Source: Diaminobutyricimonas aerilata
Lineage (GTDB): Bacteria; Actinomycetota; Actinomycetes; Actinomycetales; Microbacteriaceae
Assembly (NCBI RefSeq): GCF_002797715.1
Contig: NZ_PGFF01000001.1
Span: 930,001 to 994,000 of the forward strand
Direction of reading: 5' to 3'
DNA length: 64,000 bases
The position numbers and the translations under genes were made by a program. Positions 42,612-51,194 of this stretch are shown in pieces (the first letter of the stretch is position 1; every line of letters starts with the position of its first letter). Under the pieces are notes generated by a model. The model worked only from the letters and a program-made list of their open reading frames with translations, was not told the DNA's origin and ran no database searches.

Positions 42612-42905
42612 TCAGTCCTCGGAGGAGTGCAGCCCCCGTCGGGTGGAGAGCAGCTCGAACTCGGGTCGCGCCGCCACGAACCGCTCGACCTCGTCGAGTA
42701 CCTCTCGAACCCGGCCGGGCTCCGACGCGACCGTCGTCACCCCGACGCCGGTGCGGCGGTGCAGGTCGTGATGGTCCACCTCGGCGGCGGTCGCCGGAAA
42801 GCGCCGGTCGAGCTCGGCGAGCAGCGGTCGCACGAGCGAGCGTTTGCCCTTGAGCGAATGAACGTCGCCGAGCAGGAGGTCGAACTCGATCCAGCCGATC
42901 CACAT
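42612..42905 (-). CDS. DUF503 protein
   Basis: A 97-aa protein of the DUF503 (YlxP-like) family: WIGWIEFDLLLGDVHSLKGKRSLVRPLLAELDRRF, and VGVTTVASEPGRVREVLDEVERFVAA. Family members are often found beside ribosome-related genes (nusA-infB-rbfA), but here it stands alone. GATGCT lies six bases before the ATG. Confidence 0.88.
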   Translation of the reverse strand: MWIGWIEFDLLLGDVHSLKGKRSLVRPLLAELDRRFPATAAEVDHHDLHRRTGVGVTTVASEPGRVREVLDEVERFVAARPEFELLSTRRGLHSSED

Positions 42906-42951
42906 GGGTCCAGCATCCGCCACGAACCGACCGGTCGTGCGACGAGTTGAC

Positions 42952-42995
42952 TTGCCGTGACGGAAAGAGTTACGTAGGCTTTCCATCATGGAAAG
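42952..42995 (+). promoter_or_regulatory. leaderless promoter with operator palindrome on the start codon
   Basis: TTGCCG (42952-42957), 17-bp spacer, TAGGCT (42975-42980), then seven bases to ATG 42988. The 17-bp perfect palindrome CTTTCCAT-C-ATGGAAAG (42979-42995) is centred on the base before the ATG and covers the -10 end, the transcription start and the first codons. Confidence 0.75.
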
Positions 42996-43455
42996 TCACT
43001 TCCCGAGCCCGTCACCCGACGAAGCGTCGGACGCGTTGCGCACACTCCAAGACGATCGACGACGGCTCGCGGAGAGCGTACGCGTGCCTTGGGCGTTGTT
43101 GTCCGCGTTCGGAGGGGTGGCTGCGTGGTGGGTGTCCGCCGCGGCCACCGCCGATCCGGGAGAGGACTATCAGCCGCCGACGAGCGGGTGGCTGGCGCTC
43201 GTGGCCCTGCTCGTGGTCGCGTACCTCGTCCGGCGCGAGTCGGGCGTGCGATTCCGCAGGATGGGTGCGCGGGCGGCATGGGCGACGGCTGCCATCCTCG
43301 TGACCTGCCTGGCTTTGTTCAGCGTCTCGCTCGGCTTCGTGTCGTTCGGCCTGCGCTGGCCGGTCGTGCTGACGAGCGTCGCGGCCTTCGGGGTGACGAC
43401 CTGGCTCGCCGGCGTGGCGTATCGGTCGGCGCTCGAACAGTTGCGTCGTGCGTGA
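42988..43455 (+). CDS. membrane protein paired with a winged-helix regulator
   Basis: A 155-aa protein with a charged N-terminal helix (TLQDDRRRLAESVRVP) and four hydrophobic segments. The downstream winged-helix gene overlaps it by eight bases. Unknown role; second example of this gene pair in the window (see 40518-40943). Its ATG lies within a perfect palindrome. Confidence 0.82.
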   Translation: MESHFPSPSPDEASDALRTLQDDRRRLAESVRVPWALLSAFGGVAAWWVSAAATADPGEDYQPPTSGWLALVALLVVAYLVRRESGVRFRRMGARAAWATAAILVTCLALFSVSLGFVSFGLRWPVVLTSVAAFGVTTWLAGVAYRSALEQLRRA

Positions 43456-43753
43456 GTCGCGATTCGACGAGCTCATCCACGCTCCCGTGCGGCTGCGGAT
43501 CTGCGGACTCCTGCGCCCGGTCGACCGCCTCGATTTCGCGGTGCTGCGGGACACCCTCGGTGTCTCGGATGCGACGCTCTCCAAGCACGTGAAGACGCTG
43601 AATTCGGTGGGATACGTGGCCTCGAGCAAGGCGGCATCCCTCGAGCGTCTCGACGCGCGACGGGTGACCTGGCTCTCGCTGACTCCCGAGGGACGGTCCG
43701 CGTTCGACGCGCACGTGCGCGCGCTGCAGGAGATCGCCGGGCCGACCGAGTGA
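43448..43753 (+). CDS. winged-helix (PF13601-type) transcriptional regulator
   Basis: A 101-aa regulator, paralogue of the one at 40192-40521: FDELIHAPVRLRICGLLRPVDRLDFAVLRDTLGVSDATLSKHVKTLNSVGYVASSKAAS, then a wing and dimerisation helix. GTG/ATG start within the end of the membrane protein gene. Probably binds the palindrome upstream of its own operon. Confidence 0.88.
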   Translation: MRESRFDELIHAPVRLRICGLLRPVDRLDFAVLRDTLGVSDATLSKHVKTLNSVGYVASSKAASLERLDARRVTWLSLTPEGRSAFDAHVRALQEIAGPTE

Positions 43754-43817
43754 CGCGGTCGCGGTGGATGCGCAGCGCGCTGGGGCGGCGCGGGTGCCTC
43801 GCGAGTAACGTTGAGTC

Positions 43818-45536
43818 GTGAACGACAGCGCGCAGACCGAGACCGAGCAGTCCGGTCCTTCCTCCTCCTTCTCGGATCTCGGCCTTGCCGAGCCGGTGCT
43901 CAAAGCGCTGAAGGACGTCGGGTACGAGACGCCCTCCGCCATTCAGGCCGCCACCATCCCCGCCTTGCTCGAGGGCCGCGACGTCGTCGGGCTCGCGCAG
44001 ACCGGCACCGGCAAGACGGCCGCGTTCGCGCTGCCGATCCTCTCCCGACTCGACCGCGCCCAGACGACGCCCCAGGCGCTCGTGCTCGCCCCCACCCGCG
44101 AACTCGCCCTCCAGGTGTGCGAGGCGTTCGAGAGCTACGCCGCGCACCTGCGCGGTGTGCACGTGCTGCCCATCTACGGCGGCCAGGCCTACGGCGTGCA
44201 GCTCTCGGCCCTCCGCCGAGGAGTGCACATCGTCGTCGGCACGCCCGGCCGCATCATGGACCACCTCGAGAAGGGCACCCTCGACCTCACCGAGCTCAAG
44301 TACCTCGTGCTCGACGAGGCCGACGAGATGCTCAAGATGGGTTTCGCCGAAGACGTCGAGACGATCCTCGCCGACACCCCCGACAGCAAGCAGGTCGCCC
44401 TGTTCTCGGCGACCATGCCCGCGCAGATCCGACGGATCTCGCAGAAGTACCTGCACGATCCGCAGGAGATCACGGTCAAGACGACGACCACCACGTCGGC
44501 GAACACCACACAGCGCTACCTGATGGTGTCGTACCCGCAGAAGGTCGATGCGCTCACCCGCATCCTCGAGGTCGAGAACTTCGAGGCGATGATCGTGTTC
44601 GTGCGCACCAAGAACGAGACGGAGACGCTCGCCGAGAAGCTCCGCGCCCGCGGCTACTCCGCCGCGGCGATCAGCGGCGACGTCGCCCAGGCGCAGCGCG
44701 AACGCACCGTCGGCCAGCTCAAGTCGGGCAAGCTCGACATCCTCGTCGCGACGGATGTGGCCGCCCGCGGTCTCGACGTCGACCGCATCACGCACGTGGT
44801 CAACTACGACCTGCCCATCGACACCGAGTCGTACGTGCACCGCATCGGGCGTACGGGTCGCGCGGGCCGCTCCGGCGACGCGATCAGCTTCGTCACGCCG
44901 CGAGAGCGTCGCATGCTGACCTCGATCGAGAAGGCGACGCGGCAGCCGCTGACGCAGATGCAGCTGCCGACCGCGGAGGACGTCAACGCCACTCGGTTGA
45001 CGCGCTTCGACGACCAGATCACCGCCGCGCTCGAGCAGAGCGACCGGATCGCGCGCTTCCGCGACATCATCGGCCATTACGTCTCGCACCACGACGTGCC
45101 CGAGGCCGATGTCGCGGCCGCTCTCGCCGTGGTCGCCCAGGGGGAGACCCCGCTGCTGCTCGACCCGAACGACGAGCGTCCCGTGCGCCTCGAGCGCGAC
45201 CGGCCCGCGCGGGACCGTGACGACAGCGGGCGTCCCGAGCGTCGCCCACGTCCCGGCGGATCCCGGGCCACCTACCGCATCGAGGTCGGCCGGCGACAGA
45301 AGGTCGAGCCGCGGCAGATCGTCGGCGCCCTCGCCAACGAGGGCGGACTGAGCCGTGAGGATTTCGGTGCGATCGACATCCGCCCGGACTTCTCGCTCGT
45401 CGAGCTGCCCGCGGACATGCCGGGTGACGTGCTCGACCGGCTCAAGGGCACCCGCATCGGCGGCAAGCTCATCGAGATCGCCCCGGATCGCGGTCCGCGA
45501 CGCCGGACCGAGGGCGCCCGCAAGCCGCGCCACTGA
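43818..45536 (+). CDS. DEAD-box ATP-dependent RNA helicase (CsdA/DbpA-like)
   Basis: A 572-aa helicase. N-terminal Q motif (SFSDLGLAEPVLKALKDVGYETPSAIQ), Walker A AQTGTGKT, PTRELA, TPGR, DEAD, SAT, then RTGRAGR in the second RecA domain. The C-terminal region has a DbpA-type RNA-binding domain (YRIEVGRRQKVEPRQIVGALANEGGLSREDFGAIDI ... GGKLIEIAP). It unwinds structured RNA, probably in ribosome assembly or mRNA decay. GTG start with TAACGT six bases upstream. Confidence 0.95.
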   Translation: MNDSAQTETEQSGPSSSFSDLGLAEPVLKALKDVGYETPSAIQAATIPALLEGRDVVGLAQTGTGKTAAFALPILSRLDRAQTTPQALVLAPTRELALQVCEAFESYAAHLRGVHVLPIYGGQAYGVQLSALRRGVHIVVGTPGRIMDHLEKGTLDLTELKYLVLDEADEMLKMGFAEDVETILADTPDSKQVALFSATMPAQIRRISQKYLHDPQEITVKTTTTTSANTTQRYLMVSYPQKVDALTRILEVENFEAMIVFVRTKNETETLAEKLRARGYSAAAISGDVAQAQRERTVGQLKSGKLDILVATDVAARGLDVDRITHVVNYDLPIDTESYVHRIGRTGRAGRSGDAISFVTPRERRMLTSIEKATRQPLTQMQLPTAEDVNATRLTRFDDQITAALEQSDRIARFRDIIGHYVSHHDVPEADVAAALAVVAQGETPLLLDPNDERPVRLERDRPARDRDDSGRPERRPRPGGSRATYRIEVGRRQKVEPRQIVGALANEGGLSREDFGAIDIRPDFSLVELPADMPGDVLDRLKGTRIGGKLIEIAPDRGPRRRTEGARKPRH

Positions 45537-45607
45537 CCCGCGGGCGGCCGGCTCACCGGTCGAACCCGCGTGCCGCGGCTCCTGCGGTCGGCTGCGCCCG
45601 CGCGCAC

Positions 45608-45616
45608 TTGTGGATA
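45608..45616 (+). promoter_or_regulatory. TTGTGGA motif before the prepilin genes
   Basis: TTGTGGATA starts 49 nt before the ATG of the first prepilin gene, the same distance as TTGTGGAGA before tadA. It includes TGTGGATAG (eight of nine matches to a DnaA-box sequence). A -10-like GAGCAT lies six bases before the ATG. Confidence 0.4.
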
Positions 45617-45656
45617 GTTCCCCGCATCCGCCCAGGGGCTCTGCGAGCATGCGCGA

Positions 45657-45836
45657 ATGGCGTGGCAGACGGGCAGACGGATGGCGACGAGGCTTGCGGA
45701 TGAGCGGGGTGACGTTCCGGGCTGGGTGCTCATCACCCTGATGACCGCGGGCCTCGTGATCGTGATCTGGGCGATCGCCGGTCCCGCCCTCACCTCCGTG
45801 TTCGAGCAGGCGATCGACCGCGTCACCGGATTCTGA
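45657..45836 (+). CDS. small Flp-pilin-like prepilin
   Basis: A 59-aa protein (start MAWQTGRRMATRLADERGD) with a charged leader, a possible prepilin peptidase site after DERG, a hydrophobic helix (VLITLMTAGLVIVIWAIAGP) and a short polar tail. Position 5 after the cleavage glycine is Trp, not the usual Glu. It is the first gene of the second tad block and overlaps the next start codon by one base (TGATG). Candidate major pilin. Confidence 0.75.
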   Translation: MAWQTGRRMATRLADERGDVPGWVLITLMTAGLVIVIWAIAGPALTSVFEQAIDRVTGF

Positions 45837-46225
45837 TGCACCGGATGCTCGCGGACGACCGCGGGTCGGCGCCGGCCGAGTTCGTGCTCGTCGGCGCGCT
45901 GCTGACGGTGCTCACGCTGTCGGTCATCCAGCTCGCGCTCGCGCTGCACGTGCGCAACACCGTGATCGACGCGGCGGCCGAGGGGGCACGGTTCGCGGCG
46001 CTCGCCGACAACCGGCTCGACGACGGGGTGGAGCGCACGCGTGAGCTCATCACGACCGCGCTCGGCGAGTCGTACGCCCGCGACATCCGGGCCGCCGAGG
46101 GGGAGGCGCTCGGCGCGCCCGCGACCGTCGTGACGGTGCGCACGCCGCTGCCGCTGCTCGGACTGCTCGGTCCCGACCGGGCGCTGGAGGTGAGCGGCCA
46201 TGCCGCTCGCGAGGCTCTGGACTGA
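45836..46225 (+). CDS. tadE: TadE-type minor pilin
   Basis: A 129-aa pseudopilin: DDRGSAPAEFVLVGALLTVLTLSVIQLALALHVRNTVIDAAAEGARFAA, with cleavage after RG and Glu at +5, followed by a beta-rich exported domain. Overlaps the pilin stop by one base and the next gene by 26 bases. Confidence 0.92.
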   Translation: MHRMLADDRGSAPAEFVLVGALLTVLTLSVIQLALALHVRNTVIDAAAEGARFAALADNRLDDGVERTRELITTALGESYARDIRAAEGEALGAPATVVTVRTPLPLLGLLGPDRALEVSGHAAREALD

Positions 46226-46652
46226 CGAACGCGGCTCCGCGTCGCTCGAGTTCGTCTCGGCGGCGATGATCCTGCTCGTGCCGCTCGTCTACCTCGTGCT
46301 CACCATGTCCGCACTGCAGGGCGGCTCGCTCGCGGTGGAAGGAGCGGCCCGGCACGCGGCACGGGTGTTCGTCGAGGCGGACACCCCCGGCGAGGCGGAG
46401 GACGCCGCGACCGCGGCGGTCGCCGTCGCCCTCGCCGATCACGGCATCGACGCGGATCGCGCCGAGGTGAGCATCCGCTGTTCGCCCGACCCGGCGCGCT
46501 GCCTCGACCGGCGCGCGACCGTGACCGTCGAGGTCGTCGTGCACGTGCCGCTGCCACTCGTGCCGCCGGCGCTCGGGGTGGAGGCTCCGTTCGATGTGCC
46601 CGTCGCGTCGAGCGCGACGCAGCGCGTCTCCCGTTTCCAGGACGTGCCGTGA
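46200..46652 (+). CDS. TadE/TadF-like minor pilin
   Basis: A 150-aa pseudopilin: DERGSASLEFVSAAMILLVPLVYLVLTMSALQGGSLAVEGAARHAARVF, with Glu at +5 and two cysteines (RCSPDPARC) in the external domain. Minor subunit of the Flp pilus. The ATG at 46200 lies 26 bases inside tadE. Confidence 0.9.
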   Translation: MPLARLWTDERGSASLEFVSAAMILLVPLVYLVLTMSALQGGSLAVEGAARHAARVFVEADTPGEAEDAATAAVAVALADHGIDADRAEVSIRCSPDPARCLDRRATVTVEVVVHVPLPLVPPALGVEAPFDVPVASSATQRVSRFQDVP

Positions 46653-47098
46653 TCGCGTCCGTGCGCCGCCTGCGCGACGACGAGTCGGGCAGCATCCTGC
46701 CGCTCACGATCTTCTTCGGGGCGCTGTCGCTCGCGCTCATCGTCGTCGTCGTCGCCGCCACCTCGCTCTACCTCGAGCGCAAACGGCTGTACACCGTCGC
46801 CGATGGCGCCGCCCTCGCCGGGGCGGAGGCGTTCGACCTCGACGCCGTGACCGTCACGCCGGAGGGTCCGCGAGCCGAACTGCGGCCGCGGGACGTCGCG
46901 GCGGCCGTCGACGACTACCTCGCGGACGCGGGCACGGGGCGTCTCGACGAGGTCGTCGTCGAGCGTGCCACGACGACCGACGGACGCAGCGCGACGGTCG
47001 AGCTCTCCGCCTCGTGGCGCCCGCCCGTGCTCACCCTCGTGCTGCCGGAGGGTATCCGCCTCGAGGTGACCGCCGTCGCCCGCTCGGTGCTGCGCTGA
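46649..47098 (+). CDS. TadG-like pilus assembly membrane protein
   Basis: A 149-aa protein (MIASVRRLRDDESGSILPLTIFF) with a hydrophobic helix (LSLALIVVVVAATSLYLERKRLYTVADGAALAGAE) and exported domain, as in TadG/Rv3654c-type proteins. The class III site after SG has no Glu at +5. GTG start overlaps the previous stop (GTGA). Last gene of the block. Confidence 0.85.
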   Translation: MIASVRRLRDDESGSILPLTIFFGALSLALIVVVVAATSLYLERKRLYTVADGAALAGAEAFDLDAVTVTPEGPRAELRPRDVAAAVDDYLADAGTGRLDEVVVERATTTDGRSATVELSASWRPPVLTLVLPEGIRLEVTAVARSVLR

Positions 47099-47127
47099 CG
47101 CTCCCCGGTCGGATTCCTGAGGAACTG

Positions 47128-47136
47128 TTGTGGGCG
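47128..47136 (+). promoter_or_regulatory. TTGTGG motif before prpC
   Basis: TTGTGGGCG begins 48 nt before the prpC ATG, one base off the distance seen at both tad blocks. CAGGAT lies six bases before the ATG. Weaker match than the tad sites. Confidence 0.3.
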
Positions 47137-47175
47137 CACAGCGCGGGCGCGAGGTCGGCGCGGCAGGATGGGCAC

Positions 47176-48315
47176 ATGGACGACATCAAGAAGGGGCTCG
47201 CGGGTGTCGTGGTCGACACGACCGCGGTCTCGAAGGTCAACCCCGAGACGAACTCGTTGCTCTACCGCGGCTACCCCGTGCAGCAGCTCGCCGAGCGGGC
47301 CTCGTTCGAGGAGGTCGCCTACCTGCTCTGGCACGGCGAGCTTCCGGATGCGGGTCAGCTGGCGGAGTTCGAGCAGTACGAGCGGGCGCACCGCCACCTC
47401 GACCCCGTCGTCAAGGACGTCGTCGACCTGCTGCCGCTCACCGCGCATCCGATGGACGTCGTGCGCACCGCCGTGAGCGTCATCGGCGCCCGCGACGCGA
47501 ACCTCGCCCCGCTGGAAGGGCACGCGGGGAGCGTCGACCGCGACGTGAACCTCGGCAAGTCAATCCGGCTCTGGGCGCAGCTGCCCGCCGTGATCGCGTA
47601 CGACCAGCGCCGCCGCCGCGGCGAGGAGCTCGTCGAACCGCGCGACGACCTCGGCTTCTCGGCGAACCTGCTGCACATGACCTTCGGCGAGGTGCCCGAA
47701 CTCGTCGTCGTCGACGCGTTCGACGTGTCGATGGTGCTGTACGCCGAGCACTCCTTCAACGCCTCCACCTTCACCGCCCGCGTCGTCACGAGCACCCTGA
47801 GCGACCTGTACTCCGCCGTCACCGCCGCGATCGGCGCGCTCAAGGGTCCGCTGCACGGCGGGGCGAACGAGGCCGTCATGAACGTCTTCGACGAGGTCGG
47901 GTCGGCGGATGCGGCGGTGCAGTGGCTCGAGGACGCCCTCGCCGCCAAGCGCAAGATCATGGGCTTCGGACACCGCGTGTACAAGAACGGCGACTCGCGG
48001 GTGCCGACGATGAAGGCGGCGCTCGACCGGCTCGTCGAGCACTACGACCGTCCCGACCTGCTCGCTCTCTACGACGCGCTCGAGACCGCGATGGTCGAGC
48101 GCAAGAACATCCGCCCGAACCTCGACTATCCGAGCGGCCCCGCCTACCACCTGATGGGATTCGACACGGCGACCTTCACTCCGCTGTTCGTGGCGAGCCG
48201 GGTCACCGGGTGGACGGCGCACGTAATGGAGCAGCTCGAGGCCAACGCGCTCATCCGCCCACTGAGCCTCTACGTCGGTCCCGACGAGCGCGAGGTGCCG
48301 CGCAGCGCCGAATGA
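47176..48315 (+). CDS. prpC: 2-methylcitrate synthase / citrate synthase
   Basis: A 379-aa type II-like citrate synthase of the PrpC group (starts MDDIKKGLAGVVVDTTAVSKV). It condenses propionyl-CoA (or acetyl-CoA) with oxaloacetate. Conserved histidines and glycine loops: LLYRGYPVQQL, GPLHGGANEAVMN, MGFGHRVYKNGDSRVP and TGWTAHVMEQ. No prpB or prpD is adjacent, so either the rest of the pathway is elsewhere or this serves as a citrate synthase. CAGGAT six bases before the ATG. Confidence 0.9.
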   Translation: MDDIKKGLAGVVVDTTAVSKVNPETNSLLYRGYPVQQLAERASFEEVAYLLWHGELPDAGQLAEFEQYERAHRHLDPVVKDVVDLLPLTAHPMDVVRTAVSVIGARDANLAPLEGHAGSVDRDVNLGKSIRLWAQLPAVIAYDQRRRRGEELVEPRDDLGFSANLLHMTFGEVPELVVVDAFDVSMVLYAEHSFNASTFTARVVTSTLSDLYSAVTAAIGALKGPLHGGANEAVMNVFDEVGSADAAVQWLEDALAAKRKIMGFGHRVYKNGDSRVPTMKAALDRLVEHYDRPDLLALYDALETAMVERKNIRPNLDYPSGPAYHLMGFDTATFTPLFVASRVTGWTAHVMEQLEANALIRPLSLYVGPDEREVPRSAE

Positions 48316-48383
48316 CCTGAACGCGGAGTGAGAGCCACCTCGATCCGCGCTGGCGACGCGCTGCACGGTGACAGCATGGAAGC

Positions 48384-49211
48384 ATGACTGTTCCCACGAT
48401 CACCCTGAACTCCGGTCACGACATCCCTCAGCTCGGATTCGGCGTCTTCCTCGTCGACCCGGACGAGACCGAACGCATCGTCAGCGACGCGCTCGAGGTC
48501 GGGTACCGGCACATCGACACCGCCGCGATCTACAAGAACGAGGAGGGCGTCGGACGCGCGATCGCCAAGTCGGGCATCCCGCGCGAGGAGCTCTTCATCA
48601 CGACGAAGCTCTGGAACGCCGACCAGGGCACCGAGTCGGCGCACGCCGCGATCGACCGCAGCCTCGAGAAGCTCGGCCTCGACTACGTCGACCTGTACCT
48701 CATCCACTGGCCCGTGCCGAGCAAGGACCGCTACGTGGAGAGCTGGCAGGCCCTGCAGCAGATCCAGGCCGACGGCAAGACCCGCTCGACCGGCGTCTCG
48801 AACTTCACGGTCGCGCACCTGCAGCGCCTGCTCGCCGAGACGGACGCGGTGCCCGCGGTCAACCAGATCGAGCTGCACCCGGCGTTCCAGCAGCGCGAGC
48901 TCGTGCAGTTCGGCCGCGATCACGGCATCCACCCCGAGGCGTGGGGCCCGCTCGGTCAGGGCAAGTACCCGCTCTTCGAGGCGCAGGCCGTCGCGAACGC
49001 GGCGTCCGCCCACGGTGTCTCGCCTGCGCAGGTCGTCATCCGCTGGCACCTCGACCGCGGGCACATCGTGTTCCCGAAGTCGAACAGCCGCGAGCGCATG
49101 CAGCAGAACTTCGAGGTGTTCGACATCGAGCTCACGCAGGACGAGCTCGAGGCGCTCGACGCCCTCGAGGCGGACAAGCGCGTCGGCGGTCACCCCGACG
49201 AGGTCGAGTGA
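48384..49211 (+). CDS. aldo/keto reductase
   Basis: A 275-aa NADPH-dependent aldo/keto reductase (2,5-diketo-gluconate reductase-like). Catalytic Asp-Tyr-Lys-His tetrad in GYRHIDTAAIYKNEEGVG, TTKLW and LIHWPVPS; cofactor motif FPKSNSRERMQQN. The ATG at 48384 has CAGCAT six bases upstream. Substrate unknown. Confidence 0.93.
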   Translation: MTVPTITLNSGHDIPQLGFGVFLVDPDETERIVSDALEVGYRHIDTAAIYKNEEGVGRAIAKSGIPREELFITTKLWNADQGTESAHAAIDRSLEKLGLDYVDLYLIHWPVPSKDRYVESWQALQQIQADGKTRSTGVSNFTVAHLQRLLAETDAVPAVNQIELHPAFQQRELVQFGRDHGIHPEAWGPLGQGKYPLFEAQAVANAASAHGVSPAQVVIRWHLDRGHIVFPKSNSRERMQQNFEVFDIELTQDELEALDALEADKRVGGHPDEVE

Positions 49212-49226
49212 CCCCGTGACCCCGCC

Positions 49227-49282
49227 GAGTTGCGGACATCTGCGGGAACGCGACGCGCGATTCCCGCAGTTGTCCGCAACTC
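49227..49282. repeat. 22-bp inverted repeat between the reductase and the thioredoxin-domain gene
   Basis: Arms 49227-49248 (starts GAGTTGCGGACA) and 49261-49282 are complementary over 22 bp with one mismatch and a 12-nt loop. It starts 15 nt after the aldo/keto reductase stop. Similar in design to the repeat at 982-1040; both act as likely terminators and may be members of a REP-like family. Confidence 0.8.
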
Positions 49283-49334
49283 ACGGGGGGTCACCAACCA
49301 GGAACGAGCGGATGCGCAACGCACGGAGGTCGTC

Positions 49335-51188
49335 ATGAACCGGCTCGCGGATGCGGTCAGCCCCTATCTGCGGGCCCACGCCGGCAACCCCGTGGACTGG
49401 TGGCCGTGGGGCGAAGAGGCGTTCGCGGAGGCGCGGCGCCGCGACGTGCCCGTACTCATCTCCATCGGGTACGCCACCTGCCACTGGTGCCACGTCATGG
49501 CCCGGGAGAGCTTCAGCGATCCGCAGGTCGCCGCGCAGCTCAACGAGCGCTTCGTCAGCATCAAGGTCGACCGCGAGGAGCATCCCGAGGTCGACGCGAG
49601 CTACATCACCGCGGCGGGCGCGTTCACGCGTGAGCTCGGCTGGCCGCTCACCGTCTTCGCGACCCCGGAGGGTCGCACCTTCTACGCCGGCACCTACTTC
49701 CCGCCGCAGCCGATGGTCGGGCGCCCGTCGTTCCCGCAACTGCTCGACGCGGTCACCGAGGCGTGGACCCAGCGCCGCGAGCAGGCCGAGGGCACCGCCG
49801 CCGCGATCGCCGAGGCGCTCGCGGCGCGACCCGCTGCCGCGGGCACGAACCTGCCCGACGAGGCGGCGCTCGCCGCCGCCGTCGCCGGGCTCGCGAGCCA
49901 CGAAGACCCGCAGTTCGGCGGATTCGGCGGCGCCCCGAAATTCCCCGTCGCGACGGTGCTCGGCTTCCTCGCCGCGCGCGGCGCCCACGGCGACGCGAAC
50001 GCTGACGGCCTCGTGCGCCGCACGCTCGACGCCATGGCGGCGTCGCCGCTGCGCGACCCCGTCGAGGGCGGCTTCTTCCGCTACGCCACCCAGCGGGACT
50101 GGTCCGACCCGCACTACGAGCGGATGCTCTACGACAACGCGCTGCTGCTGCGCGTCGCCGCGCGGCTCGGCTCGCGCGAGGTCGCCGAGGGCGTGGCGCG
50201 CTTCCTGCTCGAGGTGCTGCGCGTGCCGGGCGGCTTCGCGTCGGCGCAAGACAGCGAGAGCGAGATCGACGGCCGCCGCGTCGAGGGCGGGTACTACAAG
50301 CTCGACGCCGACGAGCGGACGCGGCAGAAGCCGCCCGCGCTCGACGAGAAGGTGCTCACCGGCTGGAACGGACTCGCCATCGAGGCGCTCGTCGAGGCGG
50401 GGGAGCGGCTCGACCGACCCGACCTCATCGACGCGGCGCGTGGGGCGCTCGACGAACTGCTCGAACGACACCTGCGCGACGGTCGGCTCGCCCGCGCCTC
50501 ATCCGCGGGCCGGCTCTCGGATGCGGTCCCCACCCTCGAGGACTTCGGGATGCTCGCCGGGGCGCTGCTGCGCGTCGCCACCGCGACGGGCGAGGTGCGC
50601 TACGCCGAACTCGCCCGACAGTTCGCGGATGCGGCGATCGCGGCCGGGGCCGAGTCGGGGCTGCCGTTCGCGGCGGCCGGCGGCGCCGATCCGGTGCTCG
50701 CAGCCCGCGGGCTCGCCCTGCCGCTCGACCCGAGCGAAGGGGCCTACCCGAGCGGCGTCAGTGCCATGGGGGCGGCGTGCGCGACCCTATTCGCGCTCAC
50801 CGCCGATCCCCGGTACTCCGACGCCGCTCGGGCGGCCGTGGGCGCCGTCGCGACGCAGGCCCTGCAGAGCCCGATCGCGTTCGGCGCGACGCTCGAGCTC
50901 GCGACGCGTCTGGCGGCGCCGCTCGAGCAGCTGGTGGTCGTGGCGCCCGAGGGGCGCGCCGACGATCCGGTCGTGACGACCGCGCGGCGCATGGCACGCG
51001 GGGTCGTCGCCGTGGTCACCCCCCAGCAGGCCGCCGCCTGGAGCAGTGCGGGATTCGAACTGCTCGAGGGGCGCACCGCCCGCGACGGGCGGGCGACGGC
51101 ATACCTGTGCCGGGACTTCGTCTGCCGGCTGCCGGAGGTGGAAGCCGAGCGGCTCGCGAGTCAGGTCAGCGAACCGCTCGGCGGCTGA
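49335..51188 (+). CDS. YyaL/DUF255 thioredoxin-domain protein
   Basis: A 617-aa cytoplasmic protein of the SSP411/YyaL family: a thioredoxin-like N-terminus ([25 protein letters not shown], CxxC motif) followed by a six-hairpin glycosidase-like domain ([39 protein letters not shown]). The molecular function is unknown. GGAGG lies five bases before the ATG at 49335. Confidence 0.93.
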   Translation: MNRLADAVSPYLRAHAGNPVDWWPWGEEAFAEARRRDVPVLISIGYATCHWCHVMARESFSDPQVAAQLNERFVSIKVDREEHPEVDASYITAAGAFTRELGWPLTVFATPEGRTFYAGTYFPPQPMVGRPSFPQLLDAVTEAWTQRREQAEGTAAAIAEALAARPAAAGTNLPDEAALAAAVAGLASHEDPQFGGFGGAPKFPVATVLGFLAARGAHGDANADGLVRRTLDAMAASPLRDPVEGGFFRYATQRDWSDPHYERMLYDNALLLRVAARLGSREVAEGVARFLLEVLRVPGGFASAQDSESEIDGRRVEGGYYKLDADERTRQKPPALDEKVLTGWNGLAIEALVEAGERLDRPDLIDAARGALDELLERHLRDGRLARASSAGRLSDAVPTLEDFGMLAGALLRVATATGEVRYAELARQFADAAIAAGAESGLPFAAAGGADPVLAARGLALPLDPSEGAYPSGVSAMGAACATLFALTADPRYSDAARAAVGAVATQALQSPIAFGATLELATRLAAPLEQLVVVAPEGRADDPVVTTARRMARGVVAVVTPQQAAAWSSAGFELLEGRTARDGRATAYLCRDFVCRLPEVEAERLASQVSEPLGG

Positions 51189-51194
51189 GCGAAG

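Noticed and set aside
45600-45620. DnaA-box-like sequences considered as part of a replication origin
   Set aside because: Only isolated single sites, each upstream of genes; no cluster of boxes, AT-rich region or dnaA/dnaN neighbourhood.
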